A stretch of 39,640 nucleotides of DNA from Minisyncoccota bacterium (GTDB taxonomy: Bacteria > Patescibacteriota > Minisyncoccia > Minisyncoccales > GBS-2), in the NCBI GenBank assembly GCA_938023415.1, contig CALHEE010000019.1:1-39640 (forward strand), read 5' to 3'. Position numbers and translations under genes: made by a program. The notes below the pieces were generated by a model that was not told where the DNA came from, made no database searches, and was given only the letters and a program-made list of their open reading frames with translations. Shown here piece after piece: positions 23,390 to 32,505 of this stretch (position 1 is its first letter; the number at the start of each line of letters is the position of its first letter).

Positions 23390-24589
23390 ATGGCAGAAAG
23401 AGAAAAATTCATCAGAACAAAACCACATGTTAACATTGGCACCATTGGCCATGTTGCCCACGGGAAAACCACTACCACCGCCGCCATTTTAAAGATTTCA
23501 AGACTAAGAGGACTGATGGCTACAGAAGCTGGTGTTGATGACTTAAACGCAGCGCCAGAAGAGAAAGCTCGTGGCCTGACCATTTCTATTTCTCATGTGG
23601 AATTTGAATCAGAGAAAAGGCATTATGCCTTAATTGATTGTCCAGGTCATGCTGACTACATTAAAAACATGATTACCGGAGCTGCCCAAATGGATGGGGC
23701 AATTTTAGTTGTTTCCGCAGTGGATGGACCTATGCCCCAGACAAGAGAACACATTCTTTTGGCTCGACAAGTGGGACTTCCAACCTTAGTGGTGTTTTTA
23801 AATAAATGCGATGCGGTCGATGATCCAGAAATGATTAACTTAGTGGAATCAGAAATCAGAGAGCTTTTGAAAAAGTATGAGTTTCCTGGTGATGAAATTC
23901 CGATTATTCGGGGTTCTGCGCTCAAGGCTTTAAACGCTTCTTCGCTAGAGGATGATTCAGTCAAGCCGATTTTAGAACTTATTAAAGCGGTCGATGAATA
24001 CATTCCTGAGCCTATTCGGGAAATAGACAAACCATTTTTAATGCCCATTGAAGATGTTTTTTCTATTGCCGGTCGTGGAACAGTAGCTACCGGAAGAATA
24101 GAAAGAGGAATCGTCCATCCCAATGATGAATTAGAGGTGGTAGGAATTAGGCCTACGATCAAAACAACCGCTGTCTCAATCGAAATGTTTAAAAAGATAT
24201 TAGACGAAGGAAGGGCAGGGGACAATGTGGGTATTCTTTTGCGCGGATTGAAAAAGGAGGATGTGGAGAGGGGTCAGGTTTTAGCTACTCCCGGAACGAT
24301 TACCCCGCACACTGAATTTGAGGCTCAAGTTTATGTCCTTTCTAAAGAGGAAGGCGGAAGGCACACCCCATTTTTCAGTGGCTACAAACCCCAATTTTAT
24401 TTTCGAACCGCTGATGTTACCGGTGAAATTACTTTACCAGAAGGAATGGAAATGGTCATGCCAGGTGATACCGTTAATCTAAAGATCAAATTAATTGCTC
24501 CTATTGCCATGGAAGAAAAACAGAGGTTTGCCATTAGGGAAGGCGGGAAAACCGTAGGAGCAGGAGTAGTAACTAAGATTATAAAATAA
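23390..24589 (+). CDS. tuf: Elongation factor Tu
   Basis: 399 residues; carries aminoacyl-tRNA to the A site. Motifs: [24 protein letters not shown], and domains II/III with [13 protein letters not shown] and the C-terminal [15 protein letters not shown]. The P-loop is [11 protein letters not shown]: Ala23 replaces the near-invariant Asp (codon GCC at 23456-23458). Switch I is [14 protein letters not shown]. The preceding fusA carries a matching loss of the same Asp. It follows a hairpin-containing spacer and is followed by rpsJ after 22 bases. Confidence 0.96.
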   Translation: MAEREKFIRTKPHVNIGTIGHVAHGKTTTTAAILKISRLRGLMATEAGVDDLNAAPEEKARGLTISISHVEFESEKRHYALIDCPGHADYIKNMITGAAQMDGAILVVSAVDGPMPQTREHILLARQVGLPTLVVFLNKCDAVDDPEMINLVESEIRELLKKYEFPGDEIPIIRGSALKALNASSLEDDSVKPILELIKAVDEYIPEPIREIDKPFLMPIEDVFSIAGRGTVATGRIERGIVHPNDELEVVGIRPTIKTTAVSIEMFKKILDEGRAGDNVGILLRGLKKEDVERGQVLATPGTITPHTEFEAQVYVLSKEEGGRHTPFFSGYKPQFYFRTADVTGEITLPEGMEMVMPGDTVNLKIKLIAPIAMEEKQRFAIREGGKTVGAGVVTKIIK

Positions 24590-24611
24590 AAAGAGTCGTT
24601 CTTTTAAAAAG

Positions 24612-24953
24612 ATGGTGAGGAAAAAAGTTGCTGAAGAAAAAGAAACAGTTAAACCAAAAATAAGGATAAAATTGCGAGCTTACGATCATAAAATTTTAGA
24701 TAATTCTGCTCGTCAGATTATTGAAGTTTTGGAGCGTTATGGAGCGAAAATAGCTGGTCCTGTTCCTTTACCAACTGAGATTCACAAATATACCGTCAAT
24801 CGATCCACCTTTGTTCACAAAAATAGTCGTGACCAGTTCGAAATAAGGATCCACAAAAGATTGATCGATGTTTTCGAACTTAATCAGCGGATTATTGAAG
24901 CTCTCCAGAATATTAATTTGCCAGCGGGGGTAGATATTGAGTTAAAGATGTAA
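24612..24953 (+). CDS. rpsJ: Ribosomal protein uS10
   Basis: 113 residues. [18 protein letters not shown] and [19 protein letters not shown] are the S10 signatures; besides its 30S role the family partners NusB in antitermination. An N-terminal basic extension of about 15 residues precedes the core. It is attached to tuf (22 bases) but separated from rplC by 165 bases with a strong hairpin, so the S10 operon is split here. Confidence 0.95.
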   Translation: MVRKKVAEEKETVKPKIRIKLRAYDHKILDNSARQIIEVLERYGAKIAGPVPLPTEIHKYTVNRSTFVHKNSRDQFEIRIHKRLIDVFELNQRIIEALQNINLPAGVDIELKM

Positions 24954-24986
24954 CAATTTATCATCGTCTTGATAGGTCAAGGGTTT

Positions 24987-25014
24987 TTGATTTTTTTATG
25001 AAGATAAATATTAA
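24987..25014 (+). promoter_or_regulatory. Possible promoter inside the rpsJ-rplC gap
   Basis: TTGATT (24987-24992), 16 bases and TATTAA (25009-25014). Weak, but it lies just before the large hairpin and would give rplC a separate leader of about 100 bases. Confidence 0.25.
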
Positions 25015-25042
25015 AAATTCATAAAAAAAATCCAAAACTACC

Positions 25043-25089
25043 CCTTTTAAATAAAGTACGGGGGTGGTCCCCGTATTTTATTTAAAAGG
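25043..25089 (+). promoter_or_regulatory. Large hairpin upstream of rplC
   Basis: CCTTTTAAATAAAGTACGGGG pairs with the mirrored strand 25069-25089 over 21 bp with one G.U, around the loop GTGGT. It is followed by CTATTTTTT. It could end the str transcript, or act as an attenuator or protein-binding leader for the S10 operon in the way the E. coli S10 leader is used by L4. The sequence alone does not choose. Confidence 0.7.
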
Positions 25090-25118
25090 CCTATTTTTTA
25101 AATCAGTTAAGAAGATTT

Positions 25119-25718
25119 ATGAAATTTATTTTAGGTTTAAAACTTGGAATGTCCCAGATTTTCGATGAAAAAGGAAATGTTATTCCGGTGACTTTAGTGA
25201 AAGCTGGCCCATGTCAGGTTACTCAGATCAAGACAAAAGAAGGCCCTGATGGCTATGATGCAATTCAAATCGGATTTAAAGAGTTAAAGCCAAAGAAAGT
25301 AAAAAAAACTCAAAAAGGCAAACCCTTTCAGTACCTGAGAGAATTTCGAGGAGATCCAAAAAAGTATAAAGTGGGAGACAAAATTGATGTTTCTATTTTT
25401 AAGGAAGGAGAATTGGTTAAGGTTTCAGGAATCTCTAAAGGTAAAGGATTTGCCGGAGTAGTGAAACGTTGGGGATTTGCTGGCCGTCCTACCAGTCACG
25501 GAACAAAACATGAAGTAAGAGCACCCGGAGCGATTGGTTCCGCTACCCCACCACGAGTGCTAAAAGGAAAAAAAATGGCTGGAAGAAAAGGGGGAAAAAG
25601 GGTGACGGTAAAGAATTTACAAATAATAAAAATCGATCCAGAAAATAACTTGTTAGCCATTAAAGGAGCAGTGCCTGGAAGGAGGGGAACATTATTAGAA
25701 ATAGAAACAATAAAATAA
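25119..25718 (+). CDS. rplC: Ribosomal protein uL3
   Basis: 199 residues of a 50S assembly protein. LGLKLGMSQIFDEKGNVIPV starts the beta barrel, and the extended loop SHGTKHEVRAPGAIGSATPP reaches the peptidyl-transferase centre. It is the first gene after the long hairpin and opens the run rplC-rplD-rplW-rplB. rplD begins two bases after its stop. Confidence 0.97.
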   Translation: MKFILGLKLGMSQIFDEKGNVIPVTLVKAGPCQVTQIKTKEGPDGYDAIQIGFKELKPKKVKKTQKGKPFQYLREFRGDPKKYKVGDKIDVSIFKEGELVKVSGISKGKGFAGVVKRWGFAGRPTSHGTKHEVRAPGAIGSATPPRVLKGKKMAGRKGGKRVTVKNLQIIKIDPENNLLAIKGAVPGRRGTLLEIETIK

Positions 25719-25719
25719 A

Positions 25720-26373
25720 ATGCTTTTTGAGCTTTACAATCAAAATGGCGAAAGGATTGGTCAAACGAGATTGCCCTCGGAGATTTTTGGCGTGGAAATG
25801 AACCCTGATTTGGTTTATCAGGTAGTAGTCGCCCAAATGGCAAACAGAAGAAAAACAATCGCCCATACAAAGACGAGGGGAGAAGTGAGAGGAGGAGGAA
25901 GAAAACCATGGCCTCAAAAAGGTTTAGGTCGGGCAAGGCATGGATCGATTCGCTCTCCCTTATGGAAAGGAGGGGGTGTGGTTTTTGGTCCCAGAAAAGA
26001 GAAAATTTATAAAAAGAAAATTCCAAAGAAAATGAGAAGAAAGGCTTTATTTATGGTTCTTTCAGAAAAAGCGAAAAATAATCTCTTGATTGTATTAGAC
26101 CAACTGAATATTGAAAAGCCAAAAACAAAATTGATGGCAGAGATTTTACAAAAATTATTTCAGGCAAAAATAAAAAATGGAAAAGGAAAAATACCAAGTT
26201 CTTTAATTGTTCTCCCAAAGATTGAGAAAGATCTTATTTTAGCTACCCGCAATCTACCGCAGGTTCAGACCATTCAGGCTAAAGATTTAAACTGCTTAGA
26301 TTTACTTTCCTTTAAGTATTTGATTTTACCTAAAGAATCGATTAAAGTAATCAAAGAGACTTTTTTAAGGTAA
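25720..26373 (+). CDS. rplD: Ribosomal protein uL4
   Basis: 217 residues; lines the exit-tunnel constriction. The extended loop KTRGEVRGGGRKPWPQKGLG followed by RARHGSIRSPLWKGGG is diagnostic. In E. coli L4 also represses its own operon through a leader hairpin; here a hairpin precedes rplC, so similar control is possible. Two bases from rplC, ten bases before rplW. Confidence 0.97.
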   Translation: MLFELYNQNGERIGQTRLPSEIFGVEMNPDLVYQVVVAQMANRRKTIAHTKTRGEVRGGGRKPWPQKGLGRARHGSIRSPLWKGGGVVFGPRKEKIYKKKIPKKMRRKALFMVLSEKAKNNLLIVLDQLNIEKPKTKLMAEILQKLFQAKIKNGKGKIPSSLIVLPKIEKDLILATRNLPQVQTIQAKDLNCLDLLSFKYLILPKESIKVIKETFLR

Positions 26374-26383
26374 ATTTCTGTTT

Positions 26384-26725
26384 ATGGCAAAGTTGAACAT
26401 TTTCCAAAAAAAAGAAGGGAAAAAAGAGCCAGAAAAAAAAGTTTTTCAAAGCTTTTCCATTTTAAAGTCACCCCATATTACAGAAAAAGCAACGCAATTG
26501 AGCAAAAACAATCAATATGTCTTTAAGGTGGCAGCTAGCGCTAATAAGACCCAAATAAAAAGAGCAGTGGAAGAGCTTTACGGAGTAGAGGTGGTAGGAG
26601 TAAAGATTATTAACATTCCAGCCAAAAGGAGAAGATTGAGAGAAATTAGTGGCTGGAGAAAAGGATATAAAAAAGCAATCGTTAAGGTAAAAGAAGGGCA
26701 AACGATCGAAATTATCCCAAAGTAA
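26384..26725 (+). CDS. rplW: Ribosomal protein uL23
   Basis: 113 residues; sits at the tunnel exit and is the docking site for trigger factor and SRP. LKSPHITEKATQLSKNNQYVF and VVGVKIINIPAKRRR are family blocks. An N-terminal lysine-rich extension of about 25 residues precedes the core. Only a weak, distant AGG lies before the ATG. Confidence 0.95.
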   Translation: MAKLNIFQKKEGKKEPEKKVFQSFSILKSPHITEKATQLSKNNQYVFKVAASANKTQIKRAVEELYGVEVVGVKIINIPAKRRRLREISGWRKGYKKAIVKVKEGQTIEIIPK

Positions 26726-26738
26726 ATTTTAAAAATAA

Positions 26739-27512
26739 ATGAGCAAAGAAATTTTAACTAAAAAAGAACCAGAAAAAAGATTATTGCTTCCCCTAAAGAA
26801 AAAAGCAGGTCGGGGAAACACCGGTAGAATTACCGTTCGCCATCGAGGGGGAGGGGTAAAACGGCTTTATCGAATTATTGATTTCGGAGAAGAAAAGTTA
26901 GGAGTTCCGGGAAAGGTTTTGGCTATTGAATATGACCCCAATCGCACCGCCTATATTGCTTTGGTTGAATACCAAGATGGAGAAAAAAGATACATTTTAG
27001 CTCCCCATGGCTTAGCCATTGGCCAAGAAATTATTTGTGCGGAAAAAACAGAAATTAAAGTTGGAAATAGAATGAAGCTTAAGTATCTTCCCGTTGGCAC
27101 TCAGGTTTATAATGTGGAATTGGAACCTGGCAAAGGCGGAAAACTAGTGAGATCAGCAGGAACTTCAGCAAAGGTTGTAGCCCAAGAGCCACCATACACT
27201 CATTTAGAAATGCCATCAAAAGAAATCCGAAAATTTTTCAATGAATGCTTTGCCAGCGTTGGTCAGGTTTCTCATCCTGAAAAAAGGTTTGAAAAAATTG
27301 GAAAGGCTGGCCGAAAAAGATTAAAAGGTTGGCGCCCAGCCGTTCGAGGAACCGCGATGAATCCACCTGATCATCCTCATGGAGGTGGAAGTGGCGGTAA
27401 AGCTCCGATTGGTCTTCCTCATGCCAAAACGCCCTGGGGAAAACCCGCCAAAGGAGTAAAAACGCGAAAGAAAAAATGGACGGATAAATTGATCATTAAG
27501 AGAAGAAAATAA
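26739..27512 (+). CDS. rplB: Ribosomal protein uL2
   Basis: 257 residues, somewhat shorter than the usual 275 because the N-terminal arm is trimmed. [17 protein letters not shown] and the C-terminal [19 protein letters not shown] (contact to 23S domain V) are diagnostic. Needed for subunit joining and peptidyl transfer. No Shine-Dalgarno (TTTTAAAAATAA before ATG). rpsS follows after five bases. Confidence 0.97.
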   Translation: MSKEILTKKEPEKRLLLPLKKKAGRGNTGRITVRHRGGGVKRLYRIIDFGEEKLGVPGKVLAIEYDPNRTAYIALVEYQDGEKRYILAPHGLAIGQEIICAEKTEIKVGNRMKLKYLPVGTQVYNVELEPGKGGKLVRSAGTSAKVVAQEPPYTHLEMPSKEIRKFFNECFASVGQVSHPEKRFEKIGKAGRKRLKGWRPAVRGTAMNPPDHPHGGGSGGKAPIGLPHAKTPWGKPAKGVKTRKKKWTDKLIIKRRK

Positions 27513-27517
27513 AATTT

Positions 27518-27826
27518 ATGGCTAGAAGTTTAAAAAAAGGTCCCTACATTGATCAAAAATTATTAGAAAAGATAAAAAAAGCAAAACCAGGAGAAGTGAT
27601 TAAAACCTGGGCTCGTGATGCCACTATCACTCCAGAAATGGTTGGTTTTGTCTTTGGAGTTCATAATGGAAAAGAGTTTGTCTTGGTGAAAGTTACTGAA
27701 GAAATGGTGGGTCACAAGTTAGGGGAGTTTTCACCTACGACGAAATTTTTCAAACATGGAGGAAAAATGCAGCGAGCATTAGAACAAGAGGCGGCAAAAA
27801 AAGAAGCTCTCAAATTAAAAGAGTAA
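27518..27826 (+). CDS. rpsS: Ribosomal protein uS19
   Basis: 102 residues of the 30S head. [19 protein letters not shown] and [20 protein letters not shown] plus [12 protein letters not shown] match the family. Start context is AAAATTTATG, a pattern that recurs through this operon instead of a Shine-Dalgarno. rplV follows by four bases. Confidence 0.96.
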   Translation: MARSLKKGPYIDQKLLEKIKKAKPGEVIKTWARDATITPEMVGFVFGVHNGKEFVLVKVTEEMVGHKLGEFSPTTKFFKHGGKMQRALEQEAAKKEALKLKE

Positions 27827-27830
27827 ATTT

Positions 27831-28217
27831 ATGGAAGAAGTTAGGGCCCATCTGAGATATTTGAGAATTGCTCCCAGAAAAGTTCGTTTAGTGGCTGATT
27901 TAATCAGGGGCAAAAAGGTGAAAGAAGCTCAGAAGATTTTGGAATTTACTACGAAAAAAGCTGCCCTTCCCATTTTAAAGCTTTTAAATTCTGCGCTAGC
28001 TAACGCCAAACACAATTTCAATTTAAACGAAGAAAATCTCTATGTGGCCAAAATTTTCGTTGACGAAGGTCCAAAGTTAAAGAGAGTATTTCCCAGAAGT
28101 CGGGGGCAAGCTTCAGAAATCCAGAAAAAAACCTCCCACATCACCCTTATCTTAAAAGAAATAAAACCTTCAGAAAAATATGGCCCACAAAACCTCGCCA
28201 AGAGTAATAAGAATTAG
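27831..28217 (+). CDS. rplV: Ribosomal protein uL22
   Basis: 128 residues; its hairpin lines the exit tunnel and takes part in macrolide binding. [20 protein letters not shown] and [20 protein letters not shown] are family blocks, and [18 protein letters not shown] is the tip. The last 38 bases overlap the start of rpsC in another frame, adding a divergent C-terminal tail ([13 protein letters not shown]). Confidence 0.95.
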   Translation: MEEVRAHLRYLRIAPRKVRLVADLIRGKKVKEAQKILEFTTKKAALPILKLLNSALANAKHNFNLNEENLYVAKIFVDEGPKLKRVFPRSRGQASEIQKKTSHITLILKEIKPSEKYGPQNLAKSNKN

Positions 28218-28818
28218 AGGCATAGAAGACTGGAATTCGCGCGGATTTTACGAGAAAAATTTTGCCTCTTTCCTAAAGGAGGATTTTGAAATTAGAGAAT
28301 TTTTGAAAAAAAAATTAAAAAATGCAGCCTTGGAAAAGATAATCATTGAAAGATTTCCGGGACAAGTGAATATCATTCTTCTTACTGCCCGTCCGGGATT
28401 AATCATTGGTCGAGGCGGGGAGGGGGTGGAAAAGTTAGTTCAAGAAATAAAAAACAGGATATTAAAAGGCAAACAAGGTTTAAAAATTGAAATTAGAGAA
28501 GTAAAAAATCCCTGGCAGTCCGCCCAATTAGTTTCCCAATGGATGGCTGAACAAATTGAAAAAAGAGTTCCCTATCGAAGGGTGTTAAAAACAGCCTTAA
28601 GTAAAATTATGAGCCAAAAAGAGGTCAAGGGAGCAAGAGTGCAGGTAGCGGGAAGATTAGATGGGGTTGAAATTGCCAGAACAGAATGGTTACAAGAAGG
28701 AAAGCTCCCCAGGCAAACTTTGAGAGCAGAAATTGATTATGCGGAAAATCGCGCCTTTTGTACTTATGGTACAGTTGGGATTAAAGTGTGGATTTACAAA
28801 GGAGAAAAATTCGATTAA
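28180..28818 (+). CDS. rpsC: Ribosomal protein uS3
   Basis: 212 residues with a KH-type domain ([17 protein letters not shown] near residue 80) and a C-terminal half ending [20 protein letters not shown]; part of the mRNA entry pore. It starts inside rplV, 38 bases before that gene's stop, so translation is probably coupled. [13 protein letters not shown] is the usual start. Confidence 0.95.
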   Translation: MAHKTSPRVIRIRGIEDWNSRGFYEKNFASFLKEDFEIREFLKKKLKNAALEKIIIERFPGQVNIILLTARPGLIIGRGGEGVEKLVQEIKNRILKGKQGLKIEIREVKNPWQSAQLVSQWMAEQIEKRVPYRRVLKTALSKIMSQKEVKGARVQVAGRLDGVEIARTEWLQEGKLPRQTLRAEIDYAENRAFCTYGTVGIKVWIYKGEKFD

Positions 28819-28826
28819 ATAAATCT

Positions 28827-29237
28827 ATGCTTCAGCCAAAGAGAGCAAAGTATAAAAAAAGGCAAAAAGGAAGGTCAAAAGGAATTGAGACGAGAGCTAC
28901 CGAATTGGCTTTTGGAACATTTGGCTTAAAGGCTTTAGAAACAAAATGGATTAAGGCAAAGCAGATCGAGGCTGCCAGGAGAGCAATTTTAAGACATTTG
29001 AAAAAAGGGGGGAAACTTTGGATTAGAATTTTTCCTGACAAACCAATCACCTCAAAGGGAACAGAATTTTCGATGGGAGGAGGAAAAGGTTCTGTTTGCC
29101 ACTATGTCTTTCCTATTAAGCCGGGGAGGATTATTTTTGAAATTGCCGGGGTAGAGGAAGAAATTGCAAAAGAAGCTTTGAGAACAGCAGGTCATAAACT
29201 ACCGATTAAGACGAAAATTGTTTCACGCCAACCATAA
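28827..29237 (+). CDS. rplP: Ribosomal protein uL16
   Basis: 136 residues. [29 protein letters not shown] and [18 protein letters not shown] are the L16 signatures; it contacts A-site tRNA and 5S rRNA. The track ORF begins at 28788 within rpsC; 28827 is the family start. rpmC follows. Confidence 0.96.
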   Translation: MLQPKRAKYKKRQKGRSKGIETRATELAFGTFGLKALETKWIKAKQIEAARRAILRHLKKGGKLWIRIFPDKPITSKGTEFSMGGGKGSVCHYVFPIKPGRIIFEIAGVEEEIAKEALRTAGHKLPIKTKIVSRQP

Positions 29238-29247
29238 ATTAAAAAAA

Positions 29248-29439
29248 ATGAAAGCAAGTGAATTGCGTCAAAAATCAAAAGAAGAGCTTGAAAAAATCTT
29301 GCAAGAAAAACGAGAAAAACTGAGAGAGTTGCGTTTTGATTTGAGCGCAGGAAAGGTAAAAAATGTGAGAGAGATCAGAATGTTAAAAAGGGACATTGCC
29401 AGAATCTTGACAGTGTTGAAGGAATTAGAATTAAAATAA
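29248..29439 (+). CDS. rpmC: Ribosomal protein uL29
   Basis: 63 residues, a helical hairpin: MKASELRQKSKEELEKILQE and the second helix NVREIRMLKRDIARILTVL. Located at the tunnel exit beside L23. The track start 29218 lies in rplP; Met 29248 is right for the family. Confidence 0.92.
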   Translation: MKASELRQKSKEELEKILQEKREKLRELRFDLSAGKVKNVREIRMLKRDIARILTVLKELELK

Positions 29440-29464
29440 AAATTAATTAAATTTAAAAAGTTTT

Positions 29465-29698
29465 ATGCCAAAAAAGAAATTAATCGGAACAGTCGTTTCC
29501 GACAAAATGCAAAAAACAGTGGTTGTCGAGGTGGAAAGTTGGAAAGAACATCCAATATATAAGCGGAGATACAAGGTGCACAAGAGATATAAGGCCCACG
29601 ATGAAAAAAATGAATATAAAGTGGGAGACAAAGTTTTAATCGAAGAATGTCGACCAATTTCAAAAGAAAAAAGATGGCGGGTAGTAAAGAAAATTTAG
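29465..29698 (+). CDS. rpsQ: Ribosomal protein uS17
   Basis: 77 residues with the OB fold start [20 protein letters not shown] and [20 protein letters not shown]. An early 16S-binding 30S protein. It is preceded by a 25-base AT-only spacer without Shine-Dalgarno and followed by rplN after nine bases. Confidence 0.95.
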   Translation: MPKKKLIGTVVSDKMQKTVVVEVESWKEHPIYKRRYKVHKRYKAHDEKNEYKVGDKVLIEECRPISKEKRWRVVKKI

Positions 29699-29707
29699 AT
29701 TAAAACT

Positions 29708-30079
29708 ATGATTAGACCAAGAACATTATTAAAAGTGGCAGACAATACAGGAGCAAAAGTGGTCCAATGTATTCAGATTCTGGGTGGGAGTAAAAGAAGA
29801 TATGGAAAAGTGGGAGATGTAATTGTTGCCACCGTGAAAGAGGCAGAACCGAGAAAAGAAGTAAAAAAACACGATGTCGTGAGAGCGGTAATTATTCGGC
29901 AAAAAAAAGAAATCAAAAGACGAGATGGCTCTTATATTCGTTTTGATGACAACGCCTGCGTGATTTTGGATGGAAAATCAAAAGATCCCAAAGGTGGAAA
30001 AATCATCGGGCCGGTGGCTTTAGAAGTAAAAGAAAAAGGGTTTGAAAAAGTAGCAGGTTTGGCTGAAGAATTGGTTTGA
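29708..30079 (+). CDS. rplN: Ribosomal protein uL14
   Basis: 123 residues. MIRPRTLLKVADNTGAKVVQCI and IRFDDNACVILDGKSKDPKG are diagnostic. It forms intersubunit bridges and is the binding site of the silencing factor RsfS in other bacteria. rplX follows after a 25-base AT-rich spacer. Confidence 0.97.
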   Translation: MIRPRTLLKVADNTGAKVVQCIQILGGSKRRYGKVGDVIVATVKEAEPRKEVKKHDVVRAVIIRQKKEIKRRDGSYIRFDDNACVILDGKSKDPKGGKIIGPVALEVKEKGFEKVAGLAEELV

Positions 30080-30104
30080 GGTCCTTAAACAAAAAATTAA
30101 ATTT

Positions 30105-30410
30105 ATGAAAATATTAAAAGGCGATACCGTAGTGGTAATTTCTGGAAAATACCGAGGAAAGATCGGGAAGGTTTTGAAATCTTTTCCCAGAGAGAGAAAG
30201 GTTTTGGTAGAGGGGGTAAATTTGATAAAAAAACATCTTCGGCCACGGAGGGAAGGGGAAAAAGGGCAAATTATTGAGATGCCATCTCCTCTTGATGTTT
30301 CTAAAGTGAAGCTGATTTGTCCAAAGTGCGGAAAATCAACAAGGGTAGGATACAAGATCGAAGAAAAAAGAAAATTCAGAATTTGTAAAAAGTGTGGGGC
30401 AAAAATATAA
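30105..30410 (+). CDS. rplX: Ribosomal protein uL24
   Basis: 101 residues with the KOW motif (GDTVVVISGKYRGKIGKVL) and a C-terminal zinc knuckle from CPKC and CKKC. L24 begins 50S assembly at the 23S 5' domain. Start context is TTAAATTTATG, again without Shine-Dalgarno. Confidence 0.95.
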   Translation: MKILKGDTVVVISGKYRGKIGKVLKSFPRERKVLVEGVNLIKKHLRPRREGEKGQIIEMPSPLDVSKVKLICPKCGKSTRVGYKIEEKRKFRICKKCGAKI

Positions 30411-30434
30411 AATCTGATAATTTTTTGAAAATTT

Positions 30435-30992
30435 ATGATCTCTCTAAAAGAAAAATATGAAAAAGAGGTCGTCCCCGCAATGATGGAGAAATTTGGTTAT
30501 AAAAACAAAATGGCTGTTCCCCAAATTAAAAAGGTAGTTCTCAATACTTCTTTTGCCAAATTAATTTCTGGTAAAAGTACGGAGGAGGCAGAAAAGATTT
30601 ACGAAGCCATTTTAAACGATTTAGCCTTAATTGCCGGACAAAAACCGATTTTGACCAAGGCGAGAAAATCAATTTCTGGTTTTAAATTGAAAAAGGGAAA
30701 ACCAATCGGAGCCAAAGTTACCCTGAGAAGGAAAAGAATGTATGACTTTTTAGAAAGGTTAATTCATATTGCTTTGCCTCGCTCGAGAGATTTTCAGGGG
30801 ATAGATCCAAAATCATTTGACAAAAGAGGAAATTTGACCATTGGGATAAGAGAACATATTGCCTTTCCAGAGATTTCTCCCGAAAAAGTGAAAAATATTT
30901 TTGGATTGGAAGTGACAATTGTCACTAATGCCAAAACTCAAGCTGAAGGAATTGAATTGTTCAGATTAATGGGATTTCCAATTAAACCTTGA
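30435..30992 (+). CDS. rplE: Ribosomal protein uL5
   Basis: 185 residues; binds 5S rRNA and touches P-site t[21 protein letters not shown], then LITGQKP-like [20 protein letters not shown] and the final [20 protein letters not shown] fit the family. Eight bases separate it from rpsN. Confidence 0.96.
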   Translation: MISLKEKYEKEVVPAMMEKFGYKNKMAVPQIKKVVLNTSFAKLISGKSTEEAEKIYEAILNDLALIAGQKPILTKARKSISGFKLKKGKPIGAKVTLRRKRMYDFLERLIHIALPRSRDFQGIDPKSFDKRGNLTIGIREHIAFPEISPEKVKNIFGLEVTIVTNAKTQAEGIELFRLMGFPIKP

Positions 30993-30999
30993 GTTTGTT

Positions 31000-31185
31000 A
31001 TGGCGACCAAAGCTCAAATTGCCAAATCTCTTAAGAAGCCAAAATTTAAGACCAGAATCGTGCGAAGATGTTTTCGCTGTGGAAGAAAAAGAGGATATAT
31101 GAGAAAATTTGGATTGTGTCGGATTTGTTTTCGAGAAATGGCTTCCCAAGGGTTGATCCCCGGAGTTAAAAAAAGTAGTTGGTAA
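31000..31185 (+). CDS. rpsN: Ribosomal protein uS14, zinc-type
   Basis: 61 residues with [20 protein letters not shown], the four-cysteine zinc form (C+), and [21 protein letters not shown] at the end. A 30S head protein. The short zinc form agrees with a compact genome that has no paralogue visible here. Confidence 0.95.
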   Translation: MATKAQIAKSLKKPKFKTRIVRRCFRCGRKRGYMRKFGLCRICFREMASQGLIPGVKKSSW

Positions 31186-31198
31186 AAATATAAATTTT

Positions 31199-31585
31199 AT
31201 GGATCCAATCTCTGACATGTTAACTTCTATTCGCAATGCCCAAGCTGTAGGTCATTCTACAGTAAAGATTCCTTTTTCTAATATCAAAGATGAAATTGCC
31301 AAAATTTTAGAAAGGGAGGGATGGATAGAAAAGGTTGAAAAAGTAGGCAGGAAGAAAAAATTTTTAAAGATCACTTTAAAATATGACGAAAATAAAATGC
31401 CAGTGATTTCTGGTTTGAAGAGAATTTCAAAACCAGGACAAAGAATTTATAAGGGATATCGAGAAATAAAAAAGGTTAAAGGGGGATACGGAATGGCCAT
31501 TATTTCTACATCAAAAGGTTTGATGACAGACAGAGAAGCAAGGAAGAATAAGGTGGGAGGAGAGGTATTATTTGAAATTTGGTAA
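31199..31585 (+). CDS. rpsH: Ribosomal protein uS8
   Basis: 128 residues. DPISDMLTSIRNAQAVGHST at the start and KGGYGMAIISTSKGLMTDRE near the end are the S8 signature. It binds 16S helix 21 and in E. coli represses the spc operon. Start context AATTTTATGG. rplF starts 11 bases downstream. Confidence 0.96.
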   Translation: MDPISDMLTSIRNAQAVGHSTVKIPFSNIKDEIAKILEREGWIEKVEKVGRKKKFLKITLKYDENKMPVISGLKRISKPGQRIYKGYREIKKVKGGYGMAIISTSKGLMTDREARKNKVGGEVLFEIW

Positions 31586-31595
31586 ACAAATCTCT

Positions 31596-32138
31596 ATGTC
31601 AAGAATTGGCAAAAAACCAATTTCAATACCAGAAAAAGTGGAGGTGAAAATTGAGGATCAAAAAATTACCGTGAAGGGACCAAAAGGAGAACTTTCAAAA
31701 CAATTACCCCAAGAAATTAAGGTTGAGGCAAAGGAGGGGAAAATTTTTCTTTTCCCAAGAGTAGAGACAAAAAAGACAAAGGCTCTTTGGGGAACATGGC
31801 GACAAATTGTTTTCAATATGATTGAGGGAGTAGTGAGAGGCTTTGAAAAAAAATTAGAGATAGAAGGATTAGGTTATAAAGCCATGCTGGAAGGAGAAAA
31901 TTTGCTTTTACACGTAGGTTTTTCTCATCCGGTAAAAATTGTTCCGCCTCCGACAATCAAAATTTCGGTAGAAAAAAATATCATCGTGGTTTCAGGAATT
32001 GACAAAGAATTGGTGGGTCAGGTGGCAGCAAAAATTAGAAAGGTCAAGCCCCCAGAACCTTATAAAGGAACAGGAATAAAATATCTCGGAGAGATTATTA
32101 GAAGAAAGGCAGGCAAAAAAGCAGTAACTTCTGGTTAA
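31596..32138 (+). CDS. rplF: Ribosomal protein uL6
   Basis: 180 residues, two related alpha/beta domains; [20 protein letters not shown] and [16 protein letters not shown]-like [20 protein letters not shown] are diagnostic. It lies near the sarcin-ricin loop where EF-G and EF-Tu bind. The track ORF begins at 31572 inside rpsH; Met 31596 is the homologous start. Confidence 0.96.
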   Translation: MSRIGKKPISIPEKVEVKIEDQKITVKGPKGELSKQLPQEIKVEAKEGKIFLFPRVETKKTKALWGTWRQIVFNMIEGVVRGFEKKLEIEGLGYKAMLEGENLLLHVGFSHPVKIVPPPTIKISVEKNIIVVSGIDKELVGQVAAKIRKVKPPEPYKGTGIKYLGEIIRRKAGKKAVTSG

Positions 32139-32143
32139 AATTT

Positions 32144-32494
32144 ATGCGGGAAAAATTAGAAAAAAAAGAAAGAAGAAAAAAGAGAGTGAGATCAAAAATT
32201 TTTGGTACCAGGGAAAAACCACGCCTTTGTGTTTTTAGGTCAGCAAAACATATTTATGCCCAATTGATCGACGATGAGAGGGCTCATACTTTAGTTTCAG
32301 CCAGCGATTTAGAATTGAAAATTAAAGAAAAAAAGAAAAAAAGAGAGATTGCTTTTGAGGTTGGGAAATTAGTGGCCGAAAAGGCATTAAAAAAGAATAT
32401 CGAAAAAGTAGTGTTTGACCGGGGTCCATACAAATATCATGGAAGAGTAAAAGCTTTAGCTGAGGGAGCGAGAGTTGGGGGGCTTAAATTTTAA
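32144..32494 (+). CDS. rplR: Ribosomal protein uL18
   Basis: 116 residues; the 5S rRNA binder. [20 protein letters not shown] and the C-terminal [20 protein letters not shown] match. The basic N-terminus ([13 protein letters not shown]) reaches into 5S rRNA. Five bases after rplF, twelve before rpsE. Confidence 0.96.
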   Translation: MREKLEKKERRKKRVRSKIFGTREKPRLCVFRSAKHIYAQLIDDERAHTLVSASDLELKIKEKKKKREIAFEVGKLVAEKALKKNIEKVVFDRGPYKYHGRVKALAEGARVGGLKF

Positions 32495-32505
32495 TCGGAA
32501 AAAAT

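Noticed and set aside
23656-24225. 189-aa minus-strand ORF inside tuf
   Set aside because: Antisense reading of a conserved gene; serine-rich composition typical of shadow frames.
25496-26026. 176-aa minus-strand ORF across rplC and rplD
   Set aside because: Antisense shadow of ribosomal protein genes.
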